Origin: an uncultured Clostridia bacterium
GTDB lineage: Bacteria > Bacillota > Clostridia > Christensenellales > CAG-314
Assembly (NCBI GenBank): GCA_947624235.1
Contig: CANQJK010000006.1
Coordinates: 1-49,818, forward strand
Reading direction: 5' to 3'
Length of the DNA stretch: 49,818 bases
Positions 1 through 9,216 of this stretch are shown here, one piece after another. Positions within the stretch are counted from its first letter, which is position 1; the number at the start of each line of letters is the position of its first letter. The notes beneath the pieces are model-generated. The model was not told the DNA's origin and did not search any database. It was given only the letters and a program-made list of their open reading frames with translations. The translations under genes were made by a program, and so were the position numbers.

Positions 1-2196
1 GATTATGCGGACACATGGAACTTGAAAGATAAAAATGGCAATGTCGTTTCGGGTTCTGCTTGGAAGATCACTCTGCGCAACGACCTTAAATGGGACGACG
101 GCACACCTATCAAGGCGGAAGACTTTGTGTACACCATGGAACAGCAATTGAATCCCGACTTCCAACTTACGCGTGCAGACACTTGGTACAATAACGCTGT
201 CAAGATTCACAATGCAAAGGAATATTTTTATCAAGGACGTAGTATTTTGTCGACATTCCAAGCAAGCGGACACCGCTCCACCGAAATAGTGGACGGCAAA
301 ATCGGCGATCAACTCGTATATATCGACCTTGGTGAATTTTGGGGATTAAATGTTGCCAAAAATGCGCAATCTCCTATCAATGAAGCGGTTGGCAATATGG
401 TGCCCATCACCAACGAGGTTTTAATAAGAGATCCTGCCGTTGAAGAAGGAGAGGATGAAGATTATGTTTCTGCCAAATACCTTTATGAGACATACCTTGC
501 ACCCGGTGCACCTTATGCTGAGATGGGATATGACATGCAATTCTTGTCGGTAGCTGTCGGTGTTTACCCCAAATTAGATTTCGACCAGGTTGGTATTTTT
601 GCCGATGGAGATTATGGCATAGTGCTCATTCTCGATCAACCACAGGAATACATCAAAGAAGATGGTTCCCTGTCCTACCTTGCGGCTTACAACTTCGGAA
701 GCCTTCCCCTTGTAAAGAGAGACCTCTATGAATCTTGCAAAAAATCTCCGCAATCGGGTAGCACGCTGTGGACGACCACATACAACACGTCGCTCGAGAC
801 TACGGCAAGTTGGGGACCTTACTCTCTAACAGAATTCCAGACGGGCAGACAATTTACTTTGAGCAGAAACAAAAATTGGTACGGTTATAGTTTGGCGGAA
901 AATGCCCACCAATATCAAGCGGATAGAATAGTAACACAGGTCATTGCTCAAACCGAAGCATCACAACTTGCTTTTTGGGCAGGTCAAGTAGATGGTCTCG
1001 GCATCGATATAACATTGGCTGATGATTACAGAAATAGTGATTACGCCGTATATACGCCCGGTTCCGGTACATTCGGCATACAGCTTTATGGCAATCTCGA
1101 AGTACTCAAAAAGAGTGGTCGTAACAATGGAATACTTGCAATAAAAGAATTCCGCGGGGCATTGTCTTTGGCACTTGACAGAGCAGACTACAATGCAACA
1201 TGCTACACGGCACATCAACCTTGCTTGGGAGTAATGGGCCCCTCTTACTACTACGATGTAGAAAATGCTCTTACCTACCGCGGATCGGATGCGGGCAAAC
1301 AGGCATTACTTCGTACATATGGTTTCTCGCTGAATAGTGACAATAAGTGGACAGATGGTACGACCGTCTATAACAGCATGGATGATGCCTATGATGCAAT
1401 GACCGGCTACAACCTCACCAAGGCAAAACAATGGCTTGAAACGGCATATCAAGAACTTACCGAAAATGCCGAAACATACGGATATGATCCATCGAAAAAC
1501 ATTGTGCTTAAATTCGGTACATCGGTAGATAACGCAAATACTCGTCGCCAATTTGATTACTTTACTAAATGGTTAAAGAATTTGACTGACGGCACATCAT
1601 TGGCGAACAAGGTTGAGTTGGTTTTCGATGCTTCCTTTGGAACTTCTTGGTCTGACGCATTCAAGGACGGCGAATATGAATTTGCCGCAGGTACCGGTTT
1701 CTCGGGAGCGCCTTTCGATCCCTTCTATATGATTGGTAGTAACCTCAATATTGGTTCTTTGACTTACCATACATATTGGGCAACAGACAAGGAAAACCTG
1801 ACAATCAAATTGCCGGAAGGCGACTACGAGCAAGCGGGACAAGAATTGACACTTACTGTTACTCAATGGTACCACAGTCTCAACGGCAACACTTCCGAGG
1901 AAGACTTTAAGTACAACTGGGGCCCCAGTAGCGGAACACCCGCAGAAGTACGTTTGCAGATACTTGCCGCTCTCGAAGAATATGCGCTCAGCAACTACTA
2001 CTTCGTAGCAACGACAAGCGAGTACGGTGCGTCTTTGCACAGCGCCAAGTGGAGTTACGCCAACGACACATATAATATTATGATGGGATTTGGTGGTTCA
2101 CAGTACATGCACTTCAATTATGCCGACGACGAGTGGGCGGCGTTTGTTCAAATGTATGGTGGAGATCTGCGTGATTTCTACAAAGGAACAAACTAA
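1..2196 (+). CDS. oppA: Oligopeptide ABC transporter substrate-binding protein, 5'-truncated
   Basis: Captures peptides outside the membrane and hands them to the OppBC permease (SBP_bac_5 family). The frame is open from base 1, so the signal peptide and N-terminus lie outside the window. Near the left edge is the family hallmark WKITLRNDLKWDDGTPI followed by AEDFVYTMEQ, which normally sits about 70-100 residues into the protein. The visible part is 731 residues, whereas family members usually total 520-600, so this is an enlarged version. It ends GGDLRDFYKGTN. It is first in an oppABCDF operon, 86 bp before oppB, with a strong hairpin in between. The family is clear; that peptides are the substrate is inferred from the permease and ATPases. 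Confidence 0.92.
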   Translation, partial: DYADTWNLKDKNGNVVSGSAWKITLRNDLKWDDGTPIKAEDFVYTMEQQLNPDFQLTRADTWYNNAVKIHNAKEYFYQGRSILSTFQASGHRSTEIVDGKIGDQLVYIDLGEFWGLNVAKNAQSPINEAVGNMVPITNEVLIRDPAVEEGEDEDYVSAKYLYETYLAPGAPYAEMGYDMQFLSVAVGVYPKLDFDQVGIFADGDYGIVLILDQPQEYIKEDGSLSYLAAYNFGSLPLVKRDLYESCKKSPQSGSTLWTTTYNTSLETTASWGPYSLTEFQTGRQFTLSRNKNWYGYSLAENAHQYQADRIVTQVIAQTEASQLAFWAGQVDGLGIDITLADDYRNSDYAVYTPGSGTFGIQLYGNLEVLKKSGRNNGILAIKEFRGALSLALDRADYNATCYTAHQPCLGVMGPSYYYDVENALTYRGSDAGKQALLRTYGFSLNSDNKWTDGTTVYNSMDDAYDAMTGYNLTKAKQWLETAYQELTENAETYGYDPSKNIVLKFGTSVDNANTRRQFDYFTKWLKNLTDGTSLANKVELVFDASFGTSWSDAFKDGEYEFAAGTGFSGAPFDPFYMIGSNLNIGSLTYHTYWATDKENLTIKLPEGDYEQAGQELTLTVTQWYHSLNGNTSEEDFKYNWGPSSGTPAEVRLQILAALEEYALSNYYFVATTSEYGASLHSAKWSYANDTYNIMMGFGGSQYMHFNYADDEWAAFVQMYGGDLRDFYKGTN

Positions 2197-2225
2197 CTCA
2201 AACTGCAACGTTTCAATAGTAATTG

Positions 2226-2256
2226 ATAGCGAGGGCGGGCTTTACGCCCTCGCTAT
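2226..2256 (+). promoter_or_regulatory. Intercistronic hairpin between oppA and oppB
   Basis: Perfect 11-bp inverted repeat ATAGCGAGGGC / GCCCTCGCTAT with a 9-nt loop and no T-run after it. A stable hairpin here typically protects the upstream binding-protein mRNA or damps read-through, so that the binding protein is made in excess over the permease. That role is inferred. Confidence 0.6.
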
Positions 2257-2282
2257 TCAAGTAATAACAAGGAGAAACAGCT

Positions 2283-3293
2283 ATGTATATGTTCAAGTAT
2301 GTGCTGAAACGTCTGTGTCTGATGCTGATTTGTTTCGCCGTAATTATGGTGATGTGCTTTGTGCTTATCAAAATGTTGCCCATTGTGGTGGAAGGCGGAG
2401 CCAGCGTAGACAAAAACAAATTCTACTTTGAACTTGAGGCTCGCAGATACATACAAAATCTTCAATATGACGGAAGCGGAAACGTCATTGCTTTCGATAA
2501 CGTTCCTGTTCTGGAACAATTAGGATTATATCTGAAGAGAATTTTTATGGACGGGGATTTCGGTATCGGTATGAAAATATCCGAATATCGCAACAAACCC
2601 GTATGGGACGCCTTTGTATCCAGACTTCCGCCGACGGTATTGATAAACGTTTATTCCTCTGTTATCGGCGTACCTATCGGTTTGGGTTTGGGTATTCTTG
2701 CCGCGCTCAAAAAGAACACTTGGATAGATCACGTCATAAGCACGGGCGTAATAGTGCTTATTTCCGTTCCGTCCATTGTGTATGCGTTGTTGATACTGTA
2801 CGTTCTGTGTTTCAAATGGCAACTGTTTCCGTTGCGCATGGACGCGGGAACGGACTATTTGAGTTGGTCGATGTTCAAGAGCATGATGCCTGCAACGTTG
2901 TCGCTGTGTTTGGGCAGTATAGCGGGGTACGCTCGATTTACTCGCGCAGAACTCACCGAGGTGCTTACAAGCGAATTTATGTTGCTTGCTCGCACCAAAG
3001 GGCTTACTCGCGGTCAGGCAACGGTACGTCACGCTTTGCGCAACAGCATGGTGCCCATTTTCCCCAGTATTTTGTCGGAGTTTGTTGCGGTGCTGTCAGG
3101 TTCGCTCATCATCGAGCAGATGTTTTCCATTCCCGGTGTTGGCAGGCTCTACTTGGATTCTATCAACTACATGGACTACGATTTCTTTATGCTGTTGTCG
3201 GGTTTTTACTGTTTGGTAGGCTTGGCTGCGGGAATAATCGTGGACATAAGCTACGGATTTATCGATCCGCGTATCAGAATGGGGGCGAGATAA
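2283..3293 (+). CDS. oppB: Oligopeptide ABC transporter permease OppB
   Basis: First of two membrane subunits of the peptide importer (BPD_transp_1 family), 336 aa, the usual length. Transmembrane segment 1 spans about residues 8-30, followed by the normal external loop. The cytoplasmic EAA coupling loop reads ELTEVLTSEFMLLARTKG and is followed by RHALRNSMVPI. The C-terminal signature SGSLIIEQMFSIPGVGRL is intact. An AAGGAG ribosome binding site precedes the ATG. The stop lies 1 nt before the oppC start, so the two subunits are probably translationally coupled. Confidence 0.95.
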   Translation: MYMFKYVLKRLCLMLICFAVIMVMCFVLIKMLPIVVEGGASVDKNKFYFELEARRYIQNLQYDGSGNVIAFDNVPVLEQLGLYLKRIFMDGDFGIGMKISEYRNKPVWDAFVSRLPPTVLINVYSSVIGVPIGLGLGILAALKKNTWIDHVISTGVIVLISVPSIVYALLILYVLCFKWQLFPLRMDAGTDYLSWSMFKSMMPATLSLCLGSIAGYARFTRAELTEVLTSEFMLLARTKGLTRGQATVRHALRNSMVPIFPSILSEFVAVLSGSLIIEQMFSIPGVGRLYLDSINYMDYDFFMLLSGFYCLVGLAAGIIVDISYGFIDPRIRMGAR

Positions 3294-3294
3294 T

Positions 3295-4872
3295 ATGGAA
3301 AATATCAAAGACATACCCCAAGAAAAATTTACCTTTGTGGGAGACAAAAACTTGTCTCACGACGTCAAATTGGAAACCAAACCGCGCAGTTACCTGCGCG
3401 ACGCATTCGGTCGCTTTTGCAAAAACAAAGGTTCTGTTGTTGCGGCGTGTATTATCATCATATTAGTGCTGTTTGCTATCATAACGCCGTGGTGTACGCA
3501 ATATAAGGTTTCGGACGAAGATGTCAATTTCGGTTTCACGAAGCCTAAACTGCATTTGTTTGAAAACACAAACTTTTGGGATGGTTGTACGGAAAAAACA
3601 GAAAGCTATCAAAACTATGTCTATTACTATGCCATCGGAAACGAGTTGATTGGTACCGCAAGCGAATCCAGCGCGCATTTTGTTATAAAAAATCAAGAGT
3701 ACACAATAACTGAAAACAATTTGTACAAATACAGACTGGATTCCTATCATACGACCGGGACAATTTACAAACAGATAGATTCCAAAACGTATCAATTGTT
3801 GCAACAATACCAAAATGAAACGAATCGGCAAGTGCTATATCCCACTTTAAGGCTTAAAGACCGACCGACTACAATACAAGATAGCAACAATGCAAATTAT
3901 TATTATCAGACGAAAATGGTGTCCGGTAAAACAGTGCCGGTATTGGATGAAAACGGAAATGTTATTCCGGCGTATTGGACAGTAGTTGATGGCGAACAAC
4001 CCGACAATTACAATTCTATCCGTATCGAGGGTGAAAATGGTTTTCAACAAGACGGAAACACATACTTCTATGTGTATGGGAGACCTGTTTCGGGCGGAGA
4101 TTATGAAGTGCGTATCAATTACTACGAGTACTACATTTTCTATCACTCCTACGTCTTGAAAGACGGCATAACCGAACCATACTTTCCTTTTGGAGCGACA
4201 GATAGCGGTAAGGATATTTTGACTTGTCTTGCAAGCGGTGCACGTTTCAGCTTTATATTTGCAATAAGCATCGCACTTGTCAACATGTTCATAGGAGCCA
4301 TTTGGGGTGCCGTGGCAGGTTACTACGGGGGAGCGATCGACCTGACAATGGAGCGTATCACGGATATTTTGAGCGCAATTCCCATGATGATCGTCATTAC
4401 GTTGTTGAAATATCACATGAAAGAGTCCAGCCAAACGCTTATCATGTTTCTTGCGTTTATTGCAACGGGTTGGATAGGAATGGCAAGCACTGTGCGTATG
4501 CAGTTTTACCGCTTCAAAAATCAAGAATATGTGTTGGCGTCGCGAACGTTGGGCGCAAAAGACTTCCGCGTTATGTTCAAGCATATTTTCCCAAACAGCC
4601 TCGGCACTTTGGTGACGAGTTGCGCGTTGGTCATTCCCAGTATGATTTTCTCCGAAACGAGTTTGAGTTATCTGGGTATTATAAACCTCGAAAGCGGTAA
4701 TATAACCAGCGTGGGTACGCTTATCGCCGCGGGGCAACCGTTCTTGACGACCTATCCGCACATTGTCGCGTTCCCGTCCGTGTTCCTTGCTTTGCTGATG
4801 TTGAGTTTCAACCTGTTCGGCAACGGTTTGCGGGACGCGTTCAATCCCACATTGCGCGGAGCGGAGGGCTAA
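3295..4872 (+). CDS. oppC: Oligopeptide ABC transporter permease OppC with enlarged external domain
   Basis: Second permease subunit, 525 aa against about 300 for typical OppC. Transmembrane segment 1 is at about residues 48-68. The family motif FGATDSGKDILTCL (usual form LGTDxxGRD) appears only near residue 298, whereas it normally follows the first membrane segment by about 40 residues. The extra 190 or so residues are Tyr/Asn/Asp-rich, have no hydrophobic helix and should face outside. The core after that is ordinary: EAA loop near RFKNQEYVLASRTLGAKD, then GRLISET-like SMIFSETSLSYLGI. The start uses a GGGGCGAG site overlapping the end of oppB. The inserted domain was not recognised. Confidence 0.92.
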   Translation: MENIKDIPQEKFTFVGDKNLSHDVKLETKPRSYLRDAFGRFCKNKGSVVAACIIIILVLFAIITPWCTQYKVSDEDVNFGFTKPKLHLFENTNFWDGCTEKTESYQNYVYYYAIGNELIGTASESSAHFVIKNQEYTITENNLYKYRLDSYHTTGTIYKQIDSKTYQLLQQYQNETNRQVLYPTLRLKDRPTTIQDSNNANYYYQTKMVSGKTVPVLDENGNVIPAYWTVVDGEQPDNYNSIRIEGENGFQQDGNTYFYVYGRPVSGGDYEVRINYYEYYIFYHSYVLKDGITEPYFPFGATDSGKDILTCLASGARFSFIFAISIALVNMFIGAIWGAVAGYYGGAIDLTMERITDILSAIPMMIVITLLKYHMKESSQTLIMFLAFIATGWIGMASTVRMQFYRFKNQEYVLASRTLGAKDFRVMFKHIFPNSLGTLVTSCALVIPSMIFSETSLSYLGIINLESGNITSVGTLIAAGQPFLTTYPHIVAFPSVFLALLMLSFNLFGNGLRDAFNPTLRGAEG

Positions 4873-4875
4873 AAT

Positions 4876-7050
4876 ATGGAAAAAATTCTCGAAGTAAAAA
4901 ATTTAGTCATTTCTTTCCGCACGGACGCGGGCAAGGTGCAAGCCGTACGCGACATCAGTTTTGACCTGTACAAGGGAGAAACGCTGGCGATCGTGGGCGA
5001 ATCGGGAAGCGGAAAATCCGTCACAAACCGCGCCATCATGGGTATTCTTGCAGGCAACGGAACGGTGGAAGGCGGAGAGATCATCTACGACGGGCAGGAC
5101 CTCGTGCAAATATCCGAAGAGGACTTTCACAAGTTGCGCGGAGACAAGATCGCCATGATCTTTCAGGATCCCCTGTCCAGCCTCAACCCGATAATGCGCG
5201 TGGGCAAGCAACTCACCGAGGCAATGATACTCAAAGGTCGCGCAAGTCAGCGCAGCGCTCGCAAGTTGTTCAATGACAAATTGCACCGTCTTAACGTTGC
5301 AATGGACGCCGTTGCGGAGGGCGATCAGGCAAAGATTTCCGAAAACAACCAAAAGTGCAAAACTTTCGATACGTTTTGCGTAAAGAGCACCCGATTGGAA
5401 AGCGCCTACAACGAGATCTATCGCGCGGCGGTGGAGTTGAAGGTGGATATTGACGACTGCGTGTTTTTGCTTCAAAAAAAGCAACATGTGGACGTCAAGG
5501 CAAAGGTGGGACACTTTGTCAAACGCGTAAACGACGCCGTTCACCCCGACATCGTGGTAAAGGACGACGGTCTGAACCAACTACTCGCTTCCCTTGCGGA
5601 GGCAAGCGCCGATCCCGAGCTCAAATCGCACGAAAAGGGCGCGCTTGTGGCAATAGACAAGGTGGTGCCCCTGTTGGAGCAACTGAGCGCGGTGTTGGAC
5701 AAAGCCACGTCTCGGGCAAAGCCCAACTATTTTACATTGGGCTACTACATGCTCAAAAATCCCGACGCCAATCTGGACGATATGCCCATTGACGAGCTTA
5801 CGGATATGACAAGAAAGTTTTTGGACGAAAACTTTATGTTGGACTTCATCGCAGAGGGCGCCAAAGGCTTGCTTTACAGTCACCGCAATTCCATTGAGGC
5901 AAAAAAGCAACTTCTTTCGGCAACGGAGGACGCGTTGGAGTACTTCCGCGGAGACGTATTGAACAAAAAGGAGTCTTTTGCAAGGGCGAAAGCGGTATCC
6001 AAAGCGGTGGAAGAAGCCATCGACAGATTGGAGATCGTCAAAAACAGCACGCAGTACACCTTCCGCAGTTCGTTGCACACGGCGCTCGTCAAGTACTTTG
6101 ACGGCATTGCCAAAAACCCCAAAGAACAGGCACGTTACGACAGGCAAACGGCAAAAAGAAACGCCTTGATAGCCAAGGGCAAAACTCCCGATTGGAAGGT
6201 GGTCCCCGCGGCGCTGTTCGACTTGGAATTGGGCAAAAAGAACATCCGAGCCGTCTTGCACGGTTTGAGAGCGAGTTTGCGCAAGGATATCCAAGAGGAC
6301 GCAAACTTCGATCCGCAAAGTCGCATGGTCGCACTCATCGACTACCTCAAAGAGCAGGCGTCGGCGTTTGTGTACAAGGTGACGCCCAAAATGGCAAGGG
6401 CAAAGGCGCTTAAACTGTTGGAAGAAGTGGGCATTCCCGAACCTGCCGTCCGTTACCGTCAATATCCCTTTGAGTTTAGCGGAGGCATGCGTCAAAGAAT
6501 AGTTATCGCCATAGCGTTGGCGGCCAACCCCGATATCCTCATCTGCGACGAGCCTACGACGGCTTTGGACGTGACCATACAGGCGCAGATATTGGAACTT
6601 ATCAACCGAATAAAGGCAGAACGCAATCTGTCGGTAATATTTATCACTCACAACCTCGGCGTCGTCGCCAACATGGCAGACCGCATTGCGGTGATGTACG
6701 CGGGCAAGATAGTGGAGTACGGCACGGCAAACGACGTGTTCTACGATCCCCGTCACCCCTACACCTGGGCGCTTTTGTCCAGTATGCCCGACCTCGACAC
6801 CAAGGAAAAATTGGAGGCTATCCCGGGCACGCCTCCCAACATGATCTTCCCGCCCAAGGGCGACGCTTTTGCTCCGCGCAACAAGTATGCAATGGAGATC
6901 GACTTTGAAGAACAACCGCCCATGTTCCAAATCAGCGACACTCACTACGCGGCAACCTGGTTGCTGCACCCCAAGGCTCCGCATGTGGATCCTCCCAAAA
7001 TTGTTACCGACCGCATCGAGCGTATGAAGAAAAAGGAGACGAAGGAATGA
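4876..7050 (+). CDS. oppD: Oligopeptide ABC transporter ATPase OppD with a ~375-residue insertion
   Basis: ATP-hydrolysing subunit driving peptide uptake from the cytoplasmic face. Walker A is GESGSGKS (residues 41-48), Q-loop FQDP (96-99), signature SGGMRQR (535-541), Walker B ILICDEP (554-560), switch His592, and an OppD-type C-terminal region HPYTWALLSSMPDL. The length is 724 aa against about 330 for the family. The excess, about residues 125-500 (positions 5248-6375), sits in the helical subdomain between Q-loop and signature, is Lys/Asp/Glu-rich and mostly helical, and has no motif I recognise. The frame is intact and codon use matches the neighbours, so this is a real insertion. GGAGGG precedes the ATG. 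Confidence 0.93.
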   Translation: MEKILEVKNLVISFRTDAGKVQAVRDISFDLYKGETLAIVGESGSGKSVTNRAIMGILAGNGTVEGGEIIYDGQDLVQISEEDFHKLRGDKIAMIFQDPLSSLNPIMRVGKQLTEAMILKGRASQRSARKLFNDKLHRLNVAMDAVAEGDQAKISENNQKCKTFDTFCVKSTRLESAYNEIYRAAVELKVDIDDCVFLLQKKQHVDVKAKVGHFVKRVNDAVHPDIVVKDDGLNQLLASLAEASADPELKSHEKGALVAIDKVVPLLEQLSAVLDKATSRAKPNYFTLGYYMLKNPDANLDDMPIDELTDMTRKFLDENFMLDFIAEGAKGLLYSHRNSIEAKKQLLSATEDALEYFRGDVLNKKESFARAKAVSKAVEEAIDRLEIVKNSTQYTFRSSLHTALVKYFDGIAKNPKEQARYDRQTAKRNALIAKGKTPDWKVVPAALFDLELGKKNIRAVLHGLRASLRKDIQEDANFDPQSRMVALIDYLKEQASAFVYKVTPKMARAKALKLLEEVGIPEPAVRYRQYPFEFSGGMRQRIVIAIALAANPDILICDEPTTALDVTIQAQILELINRIKAERNLSVIFITHNLGVVANMADRIAVMYAGKIVEYGTANDVFYDPRHPYTWALLSSMPDLDTKEKLEAIPGTPPNMIFPPKGDAFAPRNKYAMEIDFEEQPPMFQISDTHYAATWLLHPKAPHVDPPKIVTDRIERMKKKETKE

Positions 7051-8417
7051 CACAGCTTAACAGTCACGACACGGAAGCGCAACGGCAGACTTCGACTAAC
7101 GACGCCCGTTCGGAAGAAATTGCGACAAAGGCTTGCGACGGCGAAGTGTTGCTTTCCGTGCAACACCTCGAACAGTTCTTCAAAATGGGCAAAAGTCAAC
7201 TGAAAGCGGTAAACGACGTTTCCTTCGATATCTACAAGGGGGAAGTGTTCGGCTTGGTGGGAGAATCCGGTTGCGGAAAGACCACGACAGGTCGCTCTAT
7301 CATACGACTGTACAACATCACGGGCGGTAGCGTCTACTTTGAGGGGACGCGTATCTGCGCGGGAGTGCGCCGTTACAAGGAAGCGATAGCCCTTGCGCGC
7401 GAGCGCTGTCGGGCACAGGTAAAGGAACTCAAAGCGCAACGCGACGCCGAAAAAGCCAACCTCGCGTCCGAGGAAGAAAAAGCGCTTGTGGATCAAAAAT
7501 ACGCCGAACAGATCGCCACATGCGACGCTGAATGCAAACAGGTCGTAAACGAGCAAAAGGCGGAGATACGCAAAGCCCGGTTCGACCACAAAAATTGCAA
7601 TCGCGAATACGCCAAGGCGCAACAAAGAGCGGTGGACGAGGAGTACCTTCCCAAGATAGAGCAGGCAACTTCGGAAGAGGAAAAAGCCCGCCTCGAACAA
7701 GAGTACAAGTCGGCTCGCCGTCTGGCAGGCAAGGATCGCATAACGAACAAGATGCAAATGATCTTTCAGGATCCCATTGCGTCCCTCGATCCGCGCATGA
7801 CTGTGCGGGAGATCATCGCCGAAGGACTTATCATTCGCGGAATACGCGACAAAAAACTGATAGACAAAAAGGTGTACGAAGTGTTGGACCTCGTCGGTCT
7901 GGTGCCCGAACACGCAGGACGCTATCCGCACGAATTCAGCGGAGGTCAGCGTCAGCGCATAGGCATAGCGCGCGCAATAGTGCTCGATCCCGAGCTTATC
8001 ATCGCCGACGAGCCCATTTCCGCCCTCGACGTGTCCATTCAGGCGCAGGTCATCAATTTGCTCAACGATCTGCGGGACAGATTGGGCTTGACGATATTGT
8101 TTATCGCGCACGACCTGTCCGTCGTCAAATATTTCAGCGACAGGATAGCGGTGATGTACTTCGGCAATCTGGTGGAACTTACTACCAGCGACGAACTGTT
8201 TGCACACCCCCTGCACCCCTACACCAAATCGTTGCTTTCGGCAATACCCGTGCCCGATCCGCAATACGAAAAAAAGCGCAAGCGCATCACTTACAATCCG
8301 CTGGCGTCTCACGACTACTCCGTGGATAAGCCCTCCCTTCGCGAGGTGTCTCCCGGGCACTTTGTCCACTGCAACGACAAGGAATTTCTTCTGTACCGTC
8401 AGGAACTCGGTTTGTGA
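7047..8417 (+). CDS. oppF: Oligopeptide ABC transporter ATPase OppF with a charged helical insertion
   Basis: Second ATPase of the importer, 456 aa against about 310-330. It overlaps oppD by 4 nt (ATGA). Walker A is GESGCGKT (72-79), Q-loop IFQDP (239-243), signature SGGQRQR (298-304), Walker B ELIIADEP (316-323), switch His355. About 130 extra residues (roughly 104-232, positions 7356-7742) separate Walker A from the Q-loop. They are rich in Lys, Glu, Ala and Arg with scattered Cys and look like an antiparallel coiled coil. A 30-residue polar N-terminal tail is also present. The insertion point differs from that in OppD. All catalytic motifs are kept, so the ATPase should be active. Confidence 0.93.
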   Translation: MTQLNSHDTEAQRQTSTNDARSEEIATKACDGEVLLSVQHLEQFFKMGKSQLKAVNDVSFDIYKGEVFGLVGESGCGKTTTGRSIIRLYNITGGSVYFEGTRICAGVRRYKEAIALARERCRAQVKELKAQRDAEKANLASEEEKALVDQKYAEQIATCDAECKQVVNEQKAEIRKARFDHKNCNREYAKAQQRAVDEEYLPKIEQATSEEEKARLEQEYKSARRLAGKDRITNKMQMIFQDPIASLDPRMTVREIIAEGLIIRGIRDKKLIDKKVYEVLDLVGLVPEHAGRYPHEFSGGQRQRIGIARAIVLDPELIIADEPISALDVSIQAQVINLLNDLRDRLGLTILFIAHDLSVVKYFSDRIAVMYFGNLVELTTSDELFAHPLHPYTKSLLSAIPVPDPQYEKKRKRITYNPLASHDYSVDKPSLREVSPGHFVHCNDKEFLLYRQELGL

Positions 8418-8440
8418 CGGACGGATATCCCGAATGATTT

Positions 8441-8459
8441 TTCGGCAAAGCCGAATTTT
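8441..8459 (+). terminator. Weak intrinsic terminator after oppF
   Basis: TTCGGC-AAA-GCCGAA stem followed by four T residues, 24 bp after the oppF stop and 16 bp before the next start. It is short, so partial read-through into the downstream gene is likely. Confidence 0.5.
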
Positions 8460-8474
8460 CCCACAAGGTACACA

Positions 8475-8993
8475 ATGAAGCAGACCGACGAAACGCAACT
8501 CAACGCCGACGACCTTCCCAAAGAAGAACCGTCGGAGGACATCCAAACGGAGGCGGAGCAAACGCCTCGCCCCGAAACAGTCACGCCGAAAGGACGCAAA
8601 TGGCTCTCCTATGTCATTTGCGCGTCGGTGCTTGCCGTCGTCACTCTGCTGTGCGCCTGGGCGCTCGGCGGTTACACGGAAACCGACGTCAAGCAACTTG
8701 TCGGCAATTGGAGCAGTAGTTTTTTCGTGTCGGGAGTTTTGTGTCTGGGCGTCGGGCTGTTGATCTGGTGCGGAAACGAGGGCGCCTTCGACATGTTGGG
8801 CTACGGCGTCAAATCGCTTTTCCGCCTGTTCCGCAAAGACGTCAAGGACCGCAAGTACGGCGGTTTCTACGAGTACGCGCAAGCGCGCAAAGAAAGGAAA
8901 AAGCCGTTTTTGTATCTGGTGATAGTGGGCGGAGCGTATCTTCTCGTCGGCATTGTGCTGTTCGTCGTCTATTGGTACCTGCCCGCTCCTTGA
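8475..8993 (+). CDS. DUF3899-like small membrane protein
   Basis: 172 aa. An acidic, Pro/Thr-rich cytoplasmic N-terminus (1-40) is followed by three predicted membrane helices at about 43-64, 82-100 and 145-168. The segment FDMLGYGVKSLFRLF and the later YEYAQARKERKKP resemble DUF3899 proteins of Firmicutes, whose function is unknown. An AAGG ribosome binding site lies 7 nt before the ATG. It sits between the opp operon and the ribosomal operon, possibly expressed by read-through past a weak hairpin. The family assignment is tentative; that it is a three-helix membrane protein is well supported. Confidence 0.75.
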   Translation: MKQTDETQLNADDLPKEEPSEDIQTEAEQTPRPETVTPKGRKWLSYVICASVLAVVTLLCAWALGGYTETDVKQLVGNWSSSFFVSGVLCLGVGLLIWCGNEGAFDMLGYGVKSLFRLFRKDVKDRKYGGFYEYAQARKERKKPFLYLVIVGGAYLLVGIVLFVVYWYLPAP

Positions 8994-9190
8994 CTAAAAC
9001 GCTGTCCTTTTGAGCAGACGCTCCGCAACAAGACGCATTCGGACAGAGTGGCGCTTCGCAAGGCAAAGGCGGACTCGGCGTTCGCCCGACGGCGAGCAAA
9101 GTGCGTTTTCGGGCGGAGCGGACGTCACCGCCGTTTTGGGCGCGAAAAATCGTCAAAAAAACCGAAATTTTTGCAAAATTTTATTGAAAA
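8994..9190. other. Intergenic region without a recognised gene
   Basis: Spacer between the DUF3899-like gene and the ribosomal promoter. It is GC-rich up to about 9140, then AT-rich. I see no convincing coding frame with a ribosome binding site and no strong plus-strand terminator. Confidence 0.5.
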
Positions 9191-9216
9191 CCCCGTGTTT
9201 TTTGTTTGACACGGGG
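9191..9216. promoter_or_regulatory. Operator-like inverted repeat over the rpsJ promoter -35
   Basis: Perfect 8-bp inverted repeat CCCCGTGT / ACACGGGG with a 10-nt spacer. The right arm overlaps the TTGACA -35 box, so a bound protein could block the promoter. Read on the minus strand the same hairpin is followed by a T-rich run and could act as a terminator, but no minus-strand gene points there. Confidence 0.5.

Noticed and set aside
6945..8882. A 645-codon minus-strand frame opposite oppF
   Set aside because: Shadow of a certain gene; the antisense product is rich in Arg/His/Val without motifs.
9191..9216. Plus-strand terminator before the ribosomal promoter
   Set aside because: The stem is perfect but is followed by TTGACTTG, not a T-run, in the plus direction.
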